Source: Fibrobacter succinogenes
GTDB taxonomy: Bacteria > Fibrobacterota > Fibrobacteria > Fibrobacterales > Fibrobacteraceae
NCBI GenBank assembly: GCA_902776765.1
Contig: CACYRP010000004.1
Span: forward strand, 1 to 64,000
Length of the DNA: 64,000 nucleotides
Reading direction: 5' to 3'
Below are positions 14,634 through 24,027 of the stretch, piece after piece; position 1 is the stretch's first letter; the number at the start of each line of letters is the position of its first letter. Under the pieces are notes generated by a model that was not told the origin of the DNA, searched no databases, and saw only the letters and a program-made list of their open reading frames with translations. Position numbers and translations under genes: made by a program.

Positions 14634-16516
14634 TAAGCTTCTTGCATGCGGCTAGATTGAGGATTCATCAGAATCCTGTCTTCGTAAATGCGGCTTGTGC
14701 CCAAGCGCTTAGAGTCAATGGCTAGGCTCAATACTCCGTCTTTTTCGGTGAGCCAGTAGATGGCGTCGGAATCACGGAGGTAAGCGCGCGGCCCTAAAAG
14801 TCCCATGTTGGAATCGATGAGTTCACCACCGAGGAATATGGGAATGTCGAGAACCTTGTACAAGTCAAGCATGATGGACGACCGCTTCTCGTGGATGTCC
14901 GGGAGTTCCGGACGGTCCGTTATCTTCAAGTGGTCGATGCCGTCAATCACGAGAATCAAATTCGGGTGATCCTTGAGCTCTGGTTGAAGCGTCTTGAGAA
15001 GGTCATTGAAGTCGAGCGAGGGCATGTCGTCCCAGATTTCGAGGCGATTGTTGCGCACGTAACCCATCAAGTCGCGCGTGGCTTCCATAATCTTCTTGTT
15101 GATTTCGTTGTCTGCATTCTGCTTGCGCACGGCGAGGATTGATTCACCGATGAGCATGGACACAAAGCGGTCAAAGATTTGGCGGCGCGGCGTTTCGTAA
15201 GCAACGTAAATGACTTTGAGGCTTGGGTTGCTTTCGATGAGGTCAAGCGTGATGCTCGAAAGCAAGAACGTCTTGAGGCCGAACGGATTCGAAGATACAA
15301 AGAAACATCCCGATTGCACACCGTCGATTTCCTTGGTGAGCTTGGGGAATGTGTTGAGCGTGTAACCGACACTCTGGTCCGGCTGGCATGCCATGGCGTT
15401 ATCAAAGTTTTCCTTGATGTCTTGCAACAGCATGGAGCGGCGGTGGGAGTGGATTGTATCGACTTCGGTTTTGTCAATGAGGTCGATGAGCTGGTCGGCT
15501 CCATTCTTACGGACAAACGTATCGACAGTCTCGTCTTTCGGGAGAACGATGGACTTGAGGCTCATGTGTACTTGATCAGCGAGCTTCAGGTACTTTTGGA
15601 TCTTGAGTTCCTGGTTACGGCGGTCTTCTTCGCGGCGCAAGATAATTGTGAATGCTTCTGCTCCGCAGGCCTTCAACTTGTACAGGTGGTTGATGTTCAA
15701 TTCCTGGAACATCGTAGAGACAACACCTGGAATGCCGGCGAGGTCAGCGGTGAGGGCGTCAAAGAATCCCTGTACGATAATTGGATTTTCGCTATCACCT
15801 TGGATGTTGAACGGAATGGCGGTCGGGCCAGAGGCGTAAGTGATATACGTGTGGCTCTTTTCGTTATCGTCGATAAGCCTTCCATAGACGGAGTGGATGA
15901 ATCCTTTGGAGTTACGTGCCGGGATTGTGATTCTCGGTTCGTGGTAGGCTTCGAGGTTGTCGAGATAAAAACTGATTTGGTGGCGTTCGATGCCGGAGAG
16001 CATGCAATAGCTGATGAACGGCTCCGGGTCACCACTATAATAGCCGAGACCGTAAAGCTGTGCTTGGCCGATGCTCCAACCGCGAGCTTCTAGGAATTTA
16101 GCCGAAGAAGGGCTCTTGCAAGCAGCCCAGTGACAATAGCGGACAAAACATTCCAATACCTTGGATTTTTCGCCGCCGACTTCCTTGACCCACGGGTGTT
16201 CGTTATCCTGGTTGGTCGACAAGTCCTTGTCGAGCGATCCGAGAAAGTCATAGGCTTCAGAACGAGCGGACTGTTCGTCCATCCCGTTAAAACGGCTCTT
16301 CATGAGAAAGTCTACCAAGTCGCCTTCGCTACCGCACTGCAAGCAGCGGTAGCGCCAATAACCCAGCGCATCGTAGAAGAACAATGAAGTTTCTTCGGGC
16401 GCGTGGAACGGGCAGCAGGCTATAAGGTTTCGCCCCCAACGGCTCAGGGGAATTCCTAATTGTCTTGGGTGTGCTTTTGTTCTCATGTAATCTGCATGTT
16501 CCTGGTCTATCAGCAT
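14633..16516 (-). CDS. Primase/helicase-like protein: CHC2 zinc finger, degenerate toprim and RecA-like domains
   Basis: 627 aa. The start has a strong AGGAGG 5 nt upstream. Residues about 30-75 form a CHC2 zinc-binding domain (CCPFH ... YRCLQCGSEGDLVDFL). The middle resembles the DnaG/toprim fold, but the usual catalytic Glu motif reads IIVQGFFDAL (Gln for Glu), and where DxD is expected the sequence is TIILRREEDRRN. The C-terminal third resembles a DnaB/KaiC ATPase: a Walker A-like SSNPFGLKTFLLSS in which both expected glycines are displaced, and a Walker B-like NLILVIDGIDHLK. The architecture is that of T7-gp4-type primase-helicases, yet key residues are lost. It heads an operon with envelope-biosynthesis genes and diverges from ruvC. 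The function is uncertain and may be non-enzymatic DNA or nucleotide binding. Confidence 0.7.
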   Translation of the reverse strand: MLIDQEHADYMRTKAHPRQLGIPLSRWGRNLIACCPFHAPEETSLFFYDALGYWRYRCLQCGSEGDLVDFLMKSRFNGMDEQSARSEAYDFLGSLDKDLSTNQDNEHPWVKEVGGEKSKVLECFVRYCHWAACKSPSSAKFLEARGWSIGQAQLYGLGYYSGDPEPFISYCMLSGIERHQISFYLDNLEAYHEPRITIPARNSKGFIHSVYGRLIDDNEKSHTYITYASGPTAIPFNIQGDSENPIIVQGFFDALTADLAGIPGVVSTMFQELNINHLYKLKACGAEAFTIILRREEDRRNQELKIQKYLKLADQVHMSLKSIVLPKDETVDTFVRKNGADQLIDLIDKTEVDTIHSHRRSMLLQDIKENFDNAMACQPDQSVGYTLNTFPKLTKEIDGVQSGCFFVSSNPFGLKTFLLSSITLDLIESNPSLKVIYVAYETPRRQIFDRFVSMLIGESILAVRKQNADNEINKKIMEATRDLMGYVRNNRLEIWDDMPSLDFNDLLKTLQPELKDHPNLILVIDGIDHLKITDRPELPDIHEKRSSIMLDLYKVLDIPIFLGGELIDSNMGLLGPRAYLRDSDAIYWLTEKDGVLSLAIDSKRLGTSRIYEDRILMNPQSSRMQEA

Positions 16517-16605
16517 GGTCGCCTCCTATAAAGAAATCTAATAAAGAACGTTCCCGAAAATGCGGATTTTTTGAAAAAAAGGCAATTTTATCTATCTTTT
16601 TTGTT

Positions 16606-17175
16606 ATGGTTATTCTTGGTATCGACCCTGGCTCCATTACAACAGGGTATGCTTTCTTGAAAAAGACGAGCAATCTGATTCAAGTGCTTGAATATGGCAC
16701 GTTTCATGCCAATGCTTCCAAAAATCTCGAAGATAGGCTTGTGCATATCATTTCGGAGCTGGAAGAACGCCTGGATCACTACCATCCCGACGCTTTGGCG
16801 ATGGAAGGTGTGTTTTTTGCGAAGAATGTGAAGAGCGCCCTTGTGCTAGGGCATATTCGCGGGGCAATCCTTGTGGCGTGCCACCGTCGCGGGATGACTT
16901 ATGACGAATACCCACCGCGTGTCGTGAAGCAAGCGGTAACGGGGGATGGGGCTGCCTCGAAGGAACATGTAGCAAACATGATTTTTGCGCGTCTTGGAAT
17001 CGAGGCTTCGGAACTCCCGCTCGATGCGACCGATGCGCTTGCTATTGCATGGACACATGCGAATCCAGCCTCTCCGGTGCAGTCGCTAGTCACGAAAAAG
17101 AGAACGGCAAAAAAGAAGACGACGGTACAGCAATGGAAGGATTTGATTGAAAAGATGGGAGGGACGATTCAATGA
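16606..17175 (+). CDS. ruvC: Holliday junction resolvase RuvC
   Basis: 189 aa. The start ATG at 16606 gives the standard beginning MVILGIDPGSITTGYAF with the first catalytic Asp. The second acidic site is LAMEGVFFAKNVKSALVLGHIRGA. Carboxylates near the end lie in LDATDALAIAWTH, where the two Asp residues complete the set. RuvC cuts four-way junctions delivered by RuvAB; ruvA and ruvB are not in the window. A Lys-rich tail (KKRTAKKKT) may aid DNA contact. The upstream sequence has TATCTTTTTTG and no Shine-Dalgarno. Its stop overlaps the next start by 4 bp. Confidence 0.94.
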   Translation: MVILGIDPGSITTGYAFLKKTSNLIQVLEYGTFHANASKNLEDRLVHIISELEERLDHYHPDALAMEGVFFAKNVKSALVLGHIRGAILVACHRRGMTYDEYPPRVVKQAVTGDGAASKEHVANMIFARLGIEASELPLDATDALAIAWTHANPASPVQSLVTKKRTAKKKTTVQQWKDLIEKMGGTIQ

Positions 17176-17840
17176 CAGATTTGTTGCCCTATGGGCTTGG
17201 AACACCGGACTTGGTCGAATTCCAGCCGGGATATTTTGTGGATCGGAAAATTGTGACTGATTTGCAGTTGCTTGCGCAAGATGCTGCGGCAAATGGCTTT
17301 GAGCTGCGTCTGGAGTCGGCATACCGCTCGTTTGAAAAGCAGCTCTCGATTTGGAACCGCAAGGCTCGTGGCGAACTTACGCTGTTGTCGGCGGAGGGGG
17401 TTCCGATGGAACGTCCGAAGGATGAAGAAGAGCTGATGTATGCGATTCTCACGTGGTCTGCGCTTCCGGGGGCGAGCCGTCACCATTTGGGGACGGACAT
17501 CGACGTGGTCGATGGTGCTGCCTGCCCGGAGGGCTACGAGGTGCAGCTTACGCCTGCGGAATGCGAAGGTTTGTTTGCGAAATTTCATGTTTTTTTGACC
17601 GAACGGATGGTGGCGGATAAAGCGTTTGGCTTTAGTCGTGTGTTTGTTCCTGGGCGCGGAAAAATCCGCCCGGAAGGCTGGCACATTGCGCACTTGCCTA
17701 CATCGCGCAAACGCTTGGAGCATTTTTCGCTTGACGTGCTGCGCCGTATTTATGAACAATCGGACATGGAATGCAAGCGTGCAGTGCTTGCGAACCTCCC
17801 GCAACTTGCGGAAGAATACATTTACCCTTACTTTATTTGA
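17172..17840 (+). CDS. M15-family D,D-carboxypeptidase/endopeptidase-like protein
   Basis: 222 aa. Zinc-binding and catalytic motifs of peptidase family M15B are present: SAYRSFEKQ, SRHHLGTDIDVVDGA (His and Asp ligands), and a late EGWHIAHLP supplying Glu and His. It should cleave D-Ala-containing peptidoglycan stems. There is no obvious signal peptide, so either export is non-classical, the true N-terminus lies elsewhere, or the enzyme acts on cytoplasmic recycled peptides. It overlaps ruvC by 4 bp (ATGA) and precedes an MpaA-like amidase by 73 bp. That context favours murein peptide recycling. Confidence 0.8.
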   Translation: MTDLLPYGLGTPDLVEFQPGYFVDRKIVTDLQLLAQDAAANGFELRLESAYRSFEKQLSIWNRKARGELTLLSAEGVPMERPKDEEELMYAILTWSALPGASRHHLGTDIDVVDGAACPEGYEVQLTPAECEGLFAKFHVFLTERMVADKAFGFSRVFVPGRGKIRPEGWHIAHLPTSRKRLEHFSLDVLRRIYEQSDMECKRAVLANLPQLAEEYIYPYFI

Positions 17841-17870
17841 GGTTGAATTCCGCCGCCATTCCGACTCCTT

Positions 17871-17905
17871 GAACTAACTAATGACCAATAACTAGTAACT
17901 CTCAC
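17871..17905. repeat. Degenerate heptameric repeat, CTAGTAA type
   Basis: Successive 7-mers in the gap before the M14 gene read as variants of CTAATGA, CCAATAA and CTAGTAA. The same consensus, with different substitutions, recurs at 18711, 46201, 53027 and 53843. Confidence 0.7.
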
Positions 17906-17913
17906 TCCTCATT

Positions 17914-18612
17914 ATGCTCTTTTCTCCTGAATCCCGCGGAATTATCTGCTTGCAATCGCTCGAATATGGACGCTCTGCGCTGGGCGCTCCGCTTTTGTAC
18001 TTCCCGTGTAAGAGCAAATGCAGGTTGCTTGTGATTGCCGGCATTCATGGAGAAGAACCGGAAACAACGTTCCTCTTGAGTCGCGTGCTTCGTGCATTTG
18101 ACGATAATTTTGATTCTGTTGCATTTATTTTGTGTGCTAACCCGGATGGCATGACTCTCGGAACGCGCGGGAATGCAAATGGCGTAGATTTGAACCGCAA
18201 TTTCAATACGCAGAATTTTTCGACGGAGATGGTTGGTTCGCGTTCTATTTTGGAAGCTCCGCGAGATACGCTTTTATCGCCAGGGGTTATAGCCGGGAGC
18301 GAACCAGAAACGCAAGCGCTTGTCGCGTTAATAGAAAAAATAAGGCCATCGTCGATTCTTTCGATGCATGCTCCTATGGGGTGCATTGATGCTCCGCAAA
18401 AGACAGAACTTGTCGACAGGTTGATGGCGACTTTTAACTTGAAATGGGTGCCGGACATTGGGTACAAGACGCCGGGGAGCCTTGGAACGTGGTGCGGTGA
18501 ACGCGGAATTGAATGCGTGACGCTGGAACTCCCGCGTATGTCGCTGGAACACTTGTTCGACCGCTATGGGAAAGCGTTTGCGGAATTTTTGGAACACCAG
18601 GGAACGCACTAA
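17914..18612 (+). CDS. M14-family zinc carboxypeptidase, MpaA-like (murein peptide amidase)
   Basis: 232 aa. The HxxE zinc motif is seen in IAGIHGEEPETTFLL. The substrate-binding Asn-Arg region is GNANGVDLNRNFNTQ, the third zinc ligand His is in SILSMHAPMG, and the catalytic Glu is probably in CVTLELPRMS. MpaA removes D-glutamyl-meso-DAP from murein tripeptides in the cytoplasm, and the lack of a signal peptide fits this. With the M15 gene just upstream, a peptidoglycan-recycling pair is likely. Other M14 amidases or succinylglutamate desuccinylases are alternatives. The start is an ATG with no strong Shine-Dalgarno behind a heptamer repeat array. Confidence 0.8.
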   Translation: MLFSPESRGIICLQSLEYGRSALGAPLLYFPCKSKCRLLVIAGIHGEEPETTFLLSRVLRAFDDNFDSVAFILCANPDGMTLGTRGNANGVDLNRNFNTQNFSTEMVGSRSILEAPRDTLLSPGVIAGSEPETQALVALIEKIRPSSILSMHAPMGCIDAPQKTELVDRLMATFNLKWVPDIGYKTPGSLGTWCGERGIECVTLELPRMSLEHLFDRYGKAFAEFLEHQGTH

Positions 18613-18638
18613 ATTGCGGAAAATTGTTGTTTAAAAAA

Positions 18639-18703
18639 CGCCTGCTCGACTATCGGCAGGCGGAAAATACTTTTGGAGTTGTATGGATCCTCCTTCGGAG
18701 GAT
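18639..18703. repeat. Two intergenic palindromes
   Basis: CGCCTGC and GCAGGCG form a hairpin at 18639-18662. ATCCTCC and GGAGGAT form a second around a TTC loop at 18687-18703. They lie between the M14 gene (+) and pssA (-), which converge. There is no U-tract after either hairpin, so they look more like dispersed palindromic repeats than classical terminators. Confidence 0.6.
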
Positions 18704-18710
18704 GACTTTC

Positions 18711-18759
18711 CCAATAACCAGTGACTAACGACTAATCACTAACCACTGTTTACTGTTTA
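18711..18759. repeat. Degenerate heptameric repeat, seven units
   Basis: Seven consecutive 7-mers from CCAATAA to CTGTTTA, most fitting CTAAnnA. The last two units (CTGTTTA) are identical. Period-7 order is maintained throughout, in the gap just past the pssA stop. Confidence 0.8.
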
Positions 18760-19547
18760 CTCTTTTTGGCTTCTTCGATGATTTGCTTGCGATTGGCAAG
18801 GCCTACGCCAAAACCGATTACCATGTAGCTTGCGCCGAGGAGCAGCAAGTATTCAAGGATAAACGGCACCTTTTCGTTGTAGAAGAGGATTCCTGCAACG
18901 TAGGTAAGGAGAATCAACACAATCTGGAAAATGTTGAAAGCCTTGTTCTTGCGCGGTTGGAGCTTCGGGAGGAACAACGGGCTCACCATCAAGAATCCTG
19001 TTACGGTGAAAACGATAATGGGTGCCCAGAAGAGGAAACTGCTCGGGTCTGCAAAAACGCCTTTGCTCTTGAGGTACACGATAAGCACGGCGTTGATCAT
19101 ACCGGCAAATGTGGACGGAAGCCCTGAGAAGTGATGGTGGTATGTGTCCGAGTCGCAGGCGTTGTACTTGGCAAGGCGCATGGCTGCGCAGAGCACATAA
19201 ACTGCAAGTGCGAATGTCATCAAGAGGCCGTGGTTCTGGAACCATTCCGGTGCATAAATCTTGTAGGTAAAGAAAAAGCAGAAAGCCGGAGCGAGACCAA
19301 AAGCAATCAAGTCCGCAAGACTATCGAACTGGGCGCCGAATTCGGAACTGGCGTCCACAAGGCGCGCTGCAAAACCATCAAGTTTATCAAAAAGGGCACA
19401 CAGCATGACAAAGTATGCACCCATGCGGATTTGGTCTGCCGTACTAAAAGAACCGAACGCTCCTGTTGTCCAACAAATGGAAAAAACTCCAAGCAAAAAG
19501 TTCAGGCTTGTAAAAGTGTTTGGCAAAACAAAACGTAATTTTCTCAC
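18750..19547 (-). CDS. pssA: CDP-diacylglycerol-serine O-phosphatidyltransferase
   Basis: 265 aa, GTG start with AAGGAG 6 nt upstream. The CDP-alcohol phosphatidyltransferase signature DGxxAR...G...D...D is present as LDGFAARLVDASSEFGAQFDSLAD, with about seven membrane helices around it. It makes phosphatidylserine from CDP-diacylglycerol and serine at the inner membrane. The length and the FVLPNTFTSLNFLLG N-terminus fit the PssA type of non-enteric bacteria rather than PgsA. The psd gene is not in the window. It is transcribed after the OppA-like gene's divergent context but has its own start signals. Confidence 0.9.
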   Translation of the reverse strand: MRKLRFVLPNTFTSLNFLLGVFSICWTTGAFGSFSTADQIRMGAYFVMLCALFDKLDGFAARLVDASSEFGAQFDSLADLIAFGLAPAFCFFFTYKIYAPEWFQNHGLLMTFALAVYVLCAAMRLAKYNACDSDTYHHHFSGLPSTFAGMINAVLIVYLKSKGVFADPSSFLFWAPIIVFTVTGFLMVSPLFLPKLQPRKNKAFNIFQIVLILLTYVAGILFYNEKVPFILEYLLLLGASYMVIGFGVGLANRKQIIEEAKKSKQ

Positions 19548-19607
19548 GTTGTACTCCTTGGATTGATTTGCTAAAGATAATTTTTTTAAAGCGGAATAGA
19601 AACTTTT

Positions 19608-21386
19608 TTATTGTTTATTCGGCTGTTCGACGGGTACAATTTTCCAAAGTGCGCTCACTCCGGCTGCTACAATTAAATTATTGGGCGGTGCATACGGGGT
19701 TTCTTCTGTAGGGAAGTTTGTCCAATGCTTGGTTGAAAATTGATAGTAGGTCGTGGGCCTGTACATGACGGGAATGAGAGGGACCGTTTGCATAAACAGC
19801 TTGTTGAGTTCGCGGTAGGCTTCTATAAGCGAATCTTCGGCTGTGATGGTCGGAATTTGCTTCAAAAGTTTGTTGATTCCTGCATTCTGGAAGCGTCCCG
19901 GGTTTGCAAAAGCTTCTTCGCCTATGGGTTTATAGTTGGCTGTGCCTAGCATTTGGTAGAATCTGTTCCAAGGATTTGCTACGGAGTGTTCCGTGGGCGG
20001 TGTCTTAAAGGTGAGGTCGAATGAACCTTTGCGAAGGTCCGAGTCCCATATCCCGTAATCGATAATTTTAGGAACGGCTGTAATGCCGATTTCTGCAAAT
20101 GATTCGACGATAACGTTAATAGCGTCTATCCAGTCGGTCCAGCCTTGCGGACATTCTATTGAAATGGTGCGGACTAGCTTTTTCTTTTTGTCGAGGAGCT
20201 TGCCTTCATCGTTCCAGGAGTAGCCTGCTTCTGCGAGAATTTCGCGGGCCTTGTCCGTGTTGTAACTATACCCGTAAGTTTCGATGTCTTCTTTGTTGAA
20301 ATACTTTTTCTCGGAACCGAACGGGAGGATAAATCCAGGTTGTATGACGGGCGTATAGTTGGAGAGTGCACGAACTTTGATTTTTTCAAAGTCGATGGCG
20401 TGGGCCAGTGCGCGTCTGAAGTTTTCGCTGTTGAATGGTTCCTTGAATGTTGCAATGACTAGAGCTGTGAGTGTGGATGGAAGCTGGTAAGGTTCTTCGC
20501 GGCTCCAGGCGCGGACGCTGTCTTTTGCCTTTTCCCAAATTCTTGGCAGGAAATTCGAAGAAACATCGAGGTTTCCGCGAGCCATTGCGGTATTGAAGTA
20601 ATCGTTCTTGTCGTAGATGGGGTGGATGATATACTTGGGTGCGGGCTTTTTCCCACCGTAATGATTTTGACGCCAGTAGTTTTCAACTCGTTCAAGAACA
20701 ATCTGGTCGGGCGTGTAAGTCTTGAGTGTGTACGGTCCCGAGGTGATGGGATGCTGGTCGTTTGTGAATTCGAAAATTTTCTCCATGTTGTAAGTTTTTC
20801 CGGTTTTGGCCGATTTAATCAGCGGTTCAAAGACGGACTTCGGGAGAATGGATGTTTCGGCGATGGCGTTCAGAACCATGAGCTGATTTCTGTTGTTTGC
20901 CAAATGGAACGTTATGTGGTTGTCGCCGTCATCTGTGATGGTTTTGATGAACTTCCAGTTGTTGTGGTGCGCTGTCGGGAGGAGTGAATCAATCTTGAAT
21001 GAGAATATGACATCTTCGGTGGTGATTTTTTCACCGTTATTCCACGAGGCCCGTGTGTCAAGATGAACGGTAACGCTCGAATCCGTCTGGCTGTAGCCAT
21101 CGGCAAGCATCGGTTCTAGATTCTCGGTTAGCTGGTTATAGGCTAGGAGAGACTCGTACATGAGCCTTATGTTACCGTCTGACGGGAAGTTTGGGTCGGG
21201 GGCGAGCGGGTTGAACGTGGCGGGCGGAGCCCATTCGAATCCGCCGATGTACAAAGTCTCGTTTCGCGGGTATTCCGAAATTTGTTGGGGCGTCTTAGAT
21301 TCATCGTCCTTGCAACCTGAGACCATAGACACGACTGTTATGGCGAGAGTGCAAATAGGGACGAATTTTTTGAAATGGACGCTCAT
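19608..21386 (-). CDS. ABC-transporter solute-binding lipoprotein (family 5, oligopeptide type)
   Basis: 592 aa. Lipoprotein signal MSVHFKKFVPICTLAITVVSMVSGC with Cys at 25. The mature protein matches bacterial extracellular solute-binding family 5 (OppA/DppA): FNPLAPDPNFPSDGNIRLMYESLLAYN, WNNGEKITTEDVIFSFK, HPITSGPYTLKTYTPDQIVLERVENYW, and FRRALAHAIDFEKI. It probably delivers peptides to a permease, but no permease or ATPase genes are adjacent. The start has AGGAACTAA just upstream. Substrate cannot be read from the sequence; nickel or sugar-oligomer binding also occurs in this family. Confidence 0.87.
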   Translation of the reverse strand: MSVHFKKFVPICTLAITVVSMVSGCKDDESKTPQQISEYPRNETLYIGGFEWAPPATFNPLAPDPNFPSDGNIRLMYESLLAYNQLTENLEPMLADGYSQTDSSVTVHLDTRASWNNGEKITTEDVIFSFKIDSLLPTAHHNNWKFIKTITDDGDNHITFHLANNRNQLMVLNAIAETSILPKSVFEPLIKSAKTGKTYNMEKIFEFTNDQHPITSGPYTLKTYTPDQIVLERVENYWRQNHYGGKKPAPKYIIHPIYDKNDYFNTAMARGNLDVSSNFLPRIWEKAKDSVRAWSREEPYQLPSTLTALVIATFKEPFNSENFRRALAHAIDFEKIKVRALSNYTPVIQPGFILPFGSEKKYFNKEDIETYGYSYNTDKAREILAEAGYSWNDEGKLLDKKKKLVRTISIECPQGWTDWIDAINVIVESFAEIGITAVPKIIDYGIWDSDLRKGSFDLTFKTPPTEHSVANPWNRFYQMLGTANYKPIGEEAFANPGRFQNAGINKLLKQIPTITAEDSLIEAYRELNKLFMQTVPLIPVMYRPTTYYQFSTKHWTNFPTEETPYAPPNNLIVAAGVSALWKIVPVEQPNKQ

Positions 21387-21498
21387 TTAGTTCCTATAAA
21401 ATGGATGTGCAAAATGTAGTGAGTTTTTGCAAATATGACCACTAAAATTTAATTTACTAATACCCTTATTGCTGTTTATGAAATTGAATTGGGGTTAA

Positions 21499-24027
21499 TT
21501 AAAGCGGAAATGCGTAAAGAACCCGTTTAGGGGAAGCGCTGAACAACGTGTGGTTCAAAATCAGGGGCGTACCTGCTCCGCCGGGTGTGCTAAACGACTT
21601 GACAACTTTTCCCGTTTTAATTGAAATGGCTATGATCTCGTTCCCTTGGTCTATCCATGCTTTCCCATCGTAAATGAACGGTTTTGAGAAAATTGATTTT
21701 TTCCCTTGGTATTTCCAGAGTGGAGTACCGATGCTTGAATAGAGGTAAATCGACTGGTCCGAAAGTGAAATGATAATTTTGTCATCACTTTGGTCTTTGA
21801 GCACTTGCATAGAAACGATTGGACTTTCCATGAGCACTTGCGTGGGGCTAAAGTCCTTGAGCTTGATGTTTTGTAGGAATAGTTTGTTTGTGCTAGAAAC
21901 GAGAACGAGCGTTGAATCGATCCCTTCCATTGCTGTAATGTTTACTTGAACTTTGTAAGTCGATTTTTCTAGGGTAAGTCCGTTGTCGTCGTTTAAGCGC
22001 ATGAGTTCGCCATCGAGGTTGCACAGTTGCAAGAATCGGTTGAATTTTACGATATGGAACGGCATCGAATAGACTTTGCGGGACCAGATAATGGTGTTTG
22101 TGGTGCGGGAAATCTTCAGTAAAAAGCCATTCCAAGTCGTGGCGTAAATGTAATCTCCGGTAATGGTAAAGCTGAACGCCTTACCGGGCAGTTGTAGCGG
22201 CTTGTTGAACGTTTCCTTGTTCATGTCATAGACATTCATCTGATAGCCGGTCGAAATGACAATAGTGTTTTCATCGGACTGGATGACAGGTGCGTTTCCG
22301 ATTTTGCCAATGTATTTGCTCCAGCGTTGTTTACCGTTTTCGGCGTTGATGCTGATGAGTTGTTCTGTAGCGGGGTCCACCATGTAAAGGTTCTTTTTAG
22401 AGCCTAGTAATTGCGGGTATAAAGTTTTCGGAGAAATGCTTAGTTGGCTTGCATAGTTTGCACCGATGACTTTGCTGTAGTATTTCAACACAATGCGCGC
22501 AATTTGCGGACTTCCGGTAGAAAGTCTCACGGCTTCGGCCCATGCTTTTTGGCGATCCTTTTCGGGTGCTTTTTTAAGTTCTAGATTGAACGCTTTAAGA
22601 AAGTGCGCTTCGGCGTTGCCGGGCTCGTTTTCAATAATCATTTCGAGATAGGGCGAAATTTTATCCCACTTTTTTTGCTTTGCCAAATGCACGGCTTGTG
22701 AAGTAAGCTTGCTAGAATATAAAGGACGTTGTCCGTAATAATGGGCGTCGATAGCAAAAATTTTTCGGTTGCTAAAGGGAATGTAAATATAGCGCTTCTT
22801 GATAATCGGGCGTGTCATGGGGGGCTTAGCTAGGTTGAACCCCCACAATGGACGGAGAAGTGTATCGACGGTGATGACGGAACCTTCGTTGGAGAAAAGT
22901 CCAAGAGTTCCTTGTGCAAGCGTGTATATGTTCGAAGCGTTTGCACGGACGGTCGAAAGAACGGCGCCTGAAGCCTGGTCGTACAATGTGATTTTCCCAG
23001 AAGCTTCCAGCGAGACGATGTTGTTTTCAAATGCTTGGATGTTTTCTACGTTTCCGACTTCGATTTTCCAGAGAGCTTTTTTGGGGTCTTGCACATTGTA
23101 GCAGAATAGCATGTTTCCCGAAATCAGGTAAATGTAATCTTTATAGATATAAGTCTTTTGGATTATGTCATATTGCGCTATAGTGAACGATTCTGTTGCC
23201 GAACTTGCCGAAATAAAGTGTAGCGCGTTGTCGGCGCAATTGATGATGAAATTATCGTTGATGTATTGGTTGTTTTGCAGTTGGCAAGAGGTATAGTCGG
23301 TGTTGTTCTTGAGGATTGTTCCTTTGCGGTCAAGAATATAGAAGCCTTTATCTGAAATGGCGATTGCGTTTCCGTTCACGGCGGTGAATTGGATTACATT
23401 CTTTACGACGTATGCGATTTCTTGATTGGGCGAATTGTGCGGCTTGTAAAAGAGCGAGTCGCGTGTGGAATTTTGGTACCACATGCCATCGGAATCGATT
23501 TGTAGCAAGTGGCTAGATTCGTCTAGCTTTGATGCGATTTCAATGATTTTTCCGTTTTCGATTTTTGCGATGTGACCATTCTCGAATAGGATGTTGGCGT
23601 TCTTGCCATCGAAGAATTTGCGGATGGGGCTTTTCAGTGTAATGGTCTTTTGCAAAAGCCTTTCTGGAGAATAGCTTGTTGCCGCATCACGACCGGCGAG
23701 CCAGTAGGCTTTGCTTGTGGTCTTGGTAAACGCTTGGCTACGGCCGTAAAAGTGGTTTGCCTGAGCCTTGTTGTTGGCGAGATCGTAAATTTTTCCGAGG
23801 TAGAAAAATGCGGATTCCTTGTCGTCGTCGTCGCCTTGTCGCGTGATTTTTTCGAGCAATCGGACCGATTCGTCGACTTCGCCTTTCATTTCGAAGAGGT
23901 AAATGGCTTCTTGAAGTTGCGAAGCCATCTTGCTTGCATAAGCTTGGCTAGAAAACAGCGAACAGAGAGCGAGGACTAAAATCCACGCCTTGAACGTGTT
24001 GATTCTGTAAAACCAAGAATTAAGCAT
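21499..24027 (-). CDS. Exported TPR plus PQQ-like beta-propeller protein
   Basis: 842 aa from MLNSWFYRINTF, whose hydrophobic segment is a signal peptide or anchor ending near SQAYA. Residues about 35-110 contain TPR-like helices (AIYLFEMKGEVDESVRLLEKI). The rest is mostly beta-strand repeats of the PQQ/WD type (ATEQLISINAENGKQRWSKYIG, FLLKISRTTNTIIWSRKVY), with a second TPR-like helical segment at about 455-530. No enzyme motif is seen; a protein-binding scaffold in the envelope is inferred. The start overlaps the end of the response regulator gene by 8 bp, so the protein is coupled to the two-component system and may assist its sensing or be its output. Confidence 0.75.
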   Translation of the reverse strand: MLNSWFYRINTFKAWILVLALCSLFSSQAYASKMASQLQEAIYLFEMKGEVDESVRLLEKITRQGDDDDKESAFFYLGKIYDLANNKAQANHFYGRSQAFTKTTSKAYWLAGRDAATSYSPERLLQKTITLKSPIRKFFDGKNANILFENGHIAKIENGKIIEIASKLDESSHLLQIDSDGMWYQNSTRDSLFYKPHNSPNQEIAYVVKNVIQFTAVNGNAIAISDKGFYILDRKGTILKNNTDYTSCQLQNNQYINDNFIINCADNALHFISASSATESFTIAQYDIIQKTYIYKDYIYLISGNMLFCYNVQDPKKALWKIEVGNVENIQAFENNIVSLEASGKITLYDQASGAVLSTVRANASNIYTLAQGTLGLFSNEGSVITVDTLLRPLWGFNLAKPPMTRPIIKKRYIYIPFSNRKIFAIDAHYYGQRPLYSSKLTSQAVHLAKQKKWDKISPYLEMIIENEPGNAEAHFLKAFNLELKKAPEKDRQKAWAEAVRLSTGSPQIARIVLKYYSKVIGANYASQLSISPKTLYPQLLGSKKNLYMVDPATEQLISINAENGKQRWSKYIGKIGNAPVIQSDENTIVISTGYQMNVYDMNKETFNKPLQLPGKAFSFTITGDYIYATTWNGFLLKISRTTNTIIWSRKVYSMPFHIVKFNRFLQLCNLDGELMRLNDDNGLTLEKSTYKVQVNITAMEGIDSTLVLVSSTNKLFLQNIKLKDFSPTQVLMESPIVSMQVLKDQSDDKIIISLSDQSIYLYSSIGTPLWKYQGKKSIFSKPFIYDGKAWIDQGNEIIAISIKTGKVVKSFSTPGGAGTPLILNHTLFSASPKRVLYAFPL

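Noticed and set aside
15179..16093. 304-codon ORF opposite the primase-like gene
   Set aside because: Shadow reading frame; the minus-strand gene has zinc-finger and ATPase-like motifs.
18639..18703. Palindromes as pssA terminator
   Set aside because: No U-tract after either hairpin on the relevant strand, so listed only as repeats.
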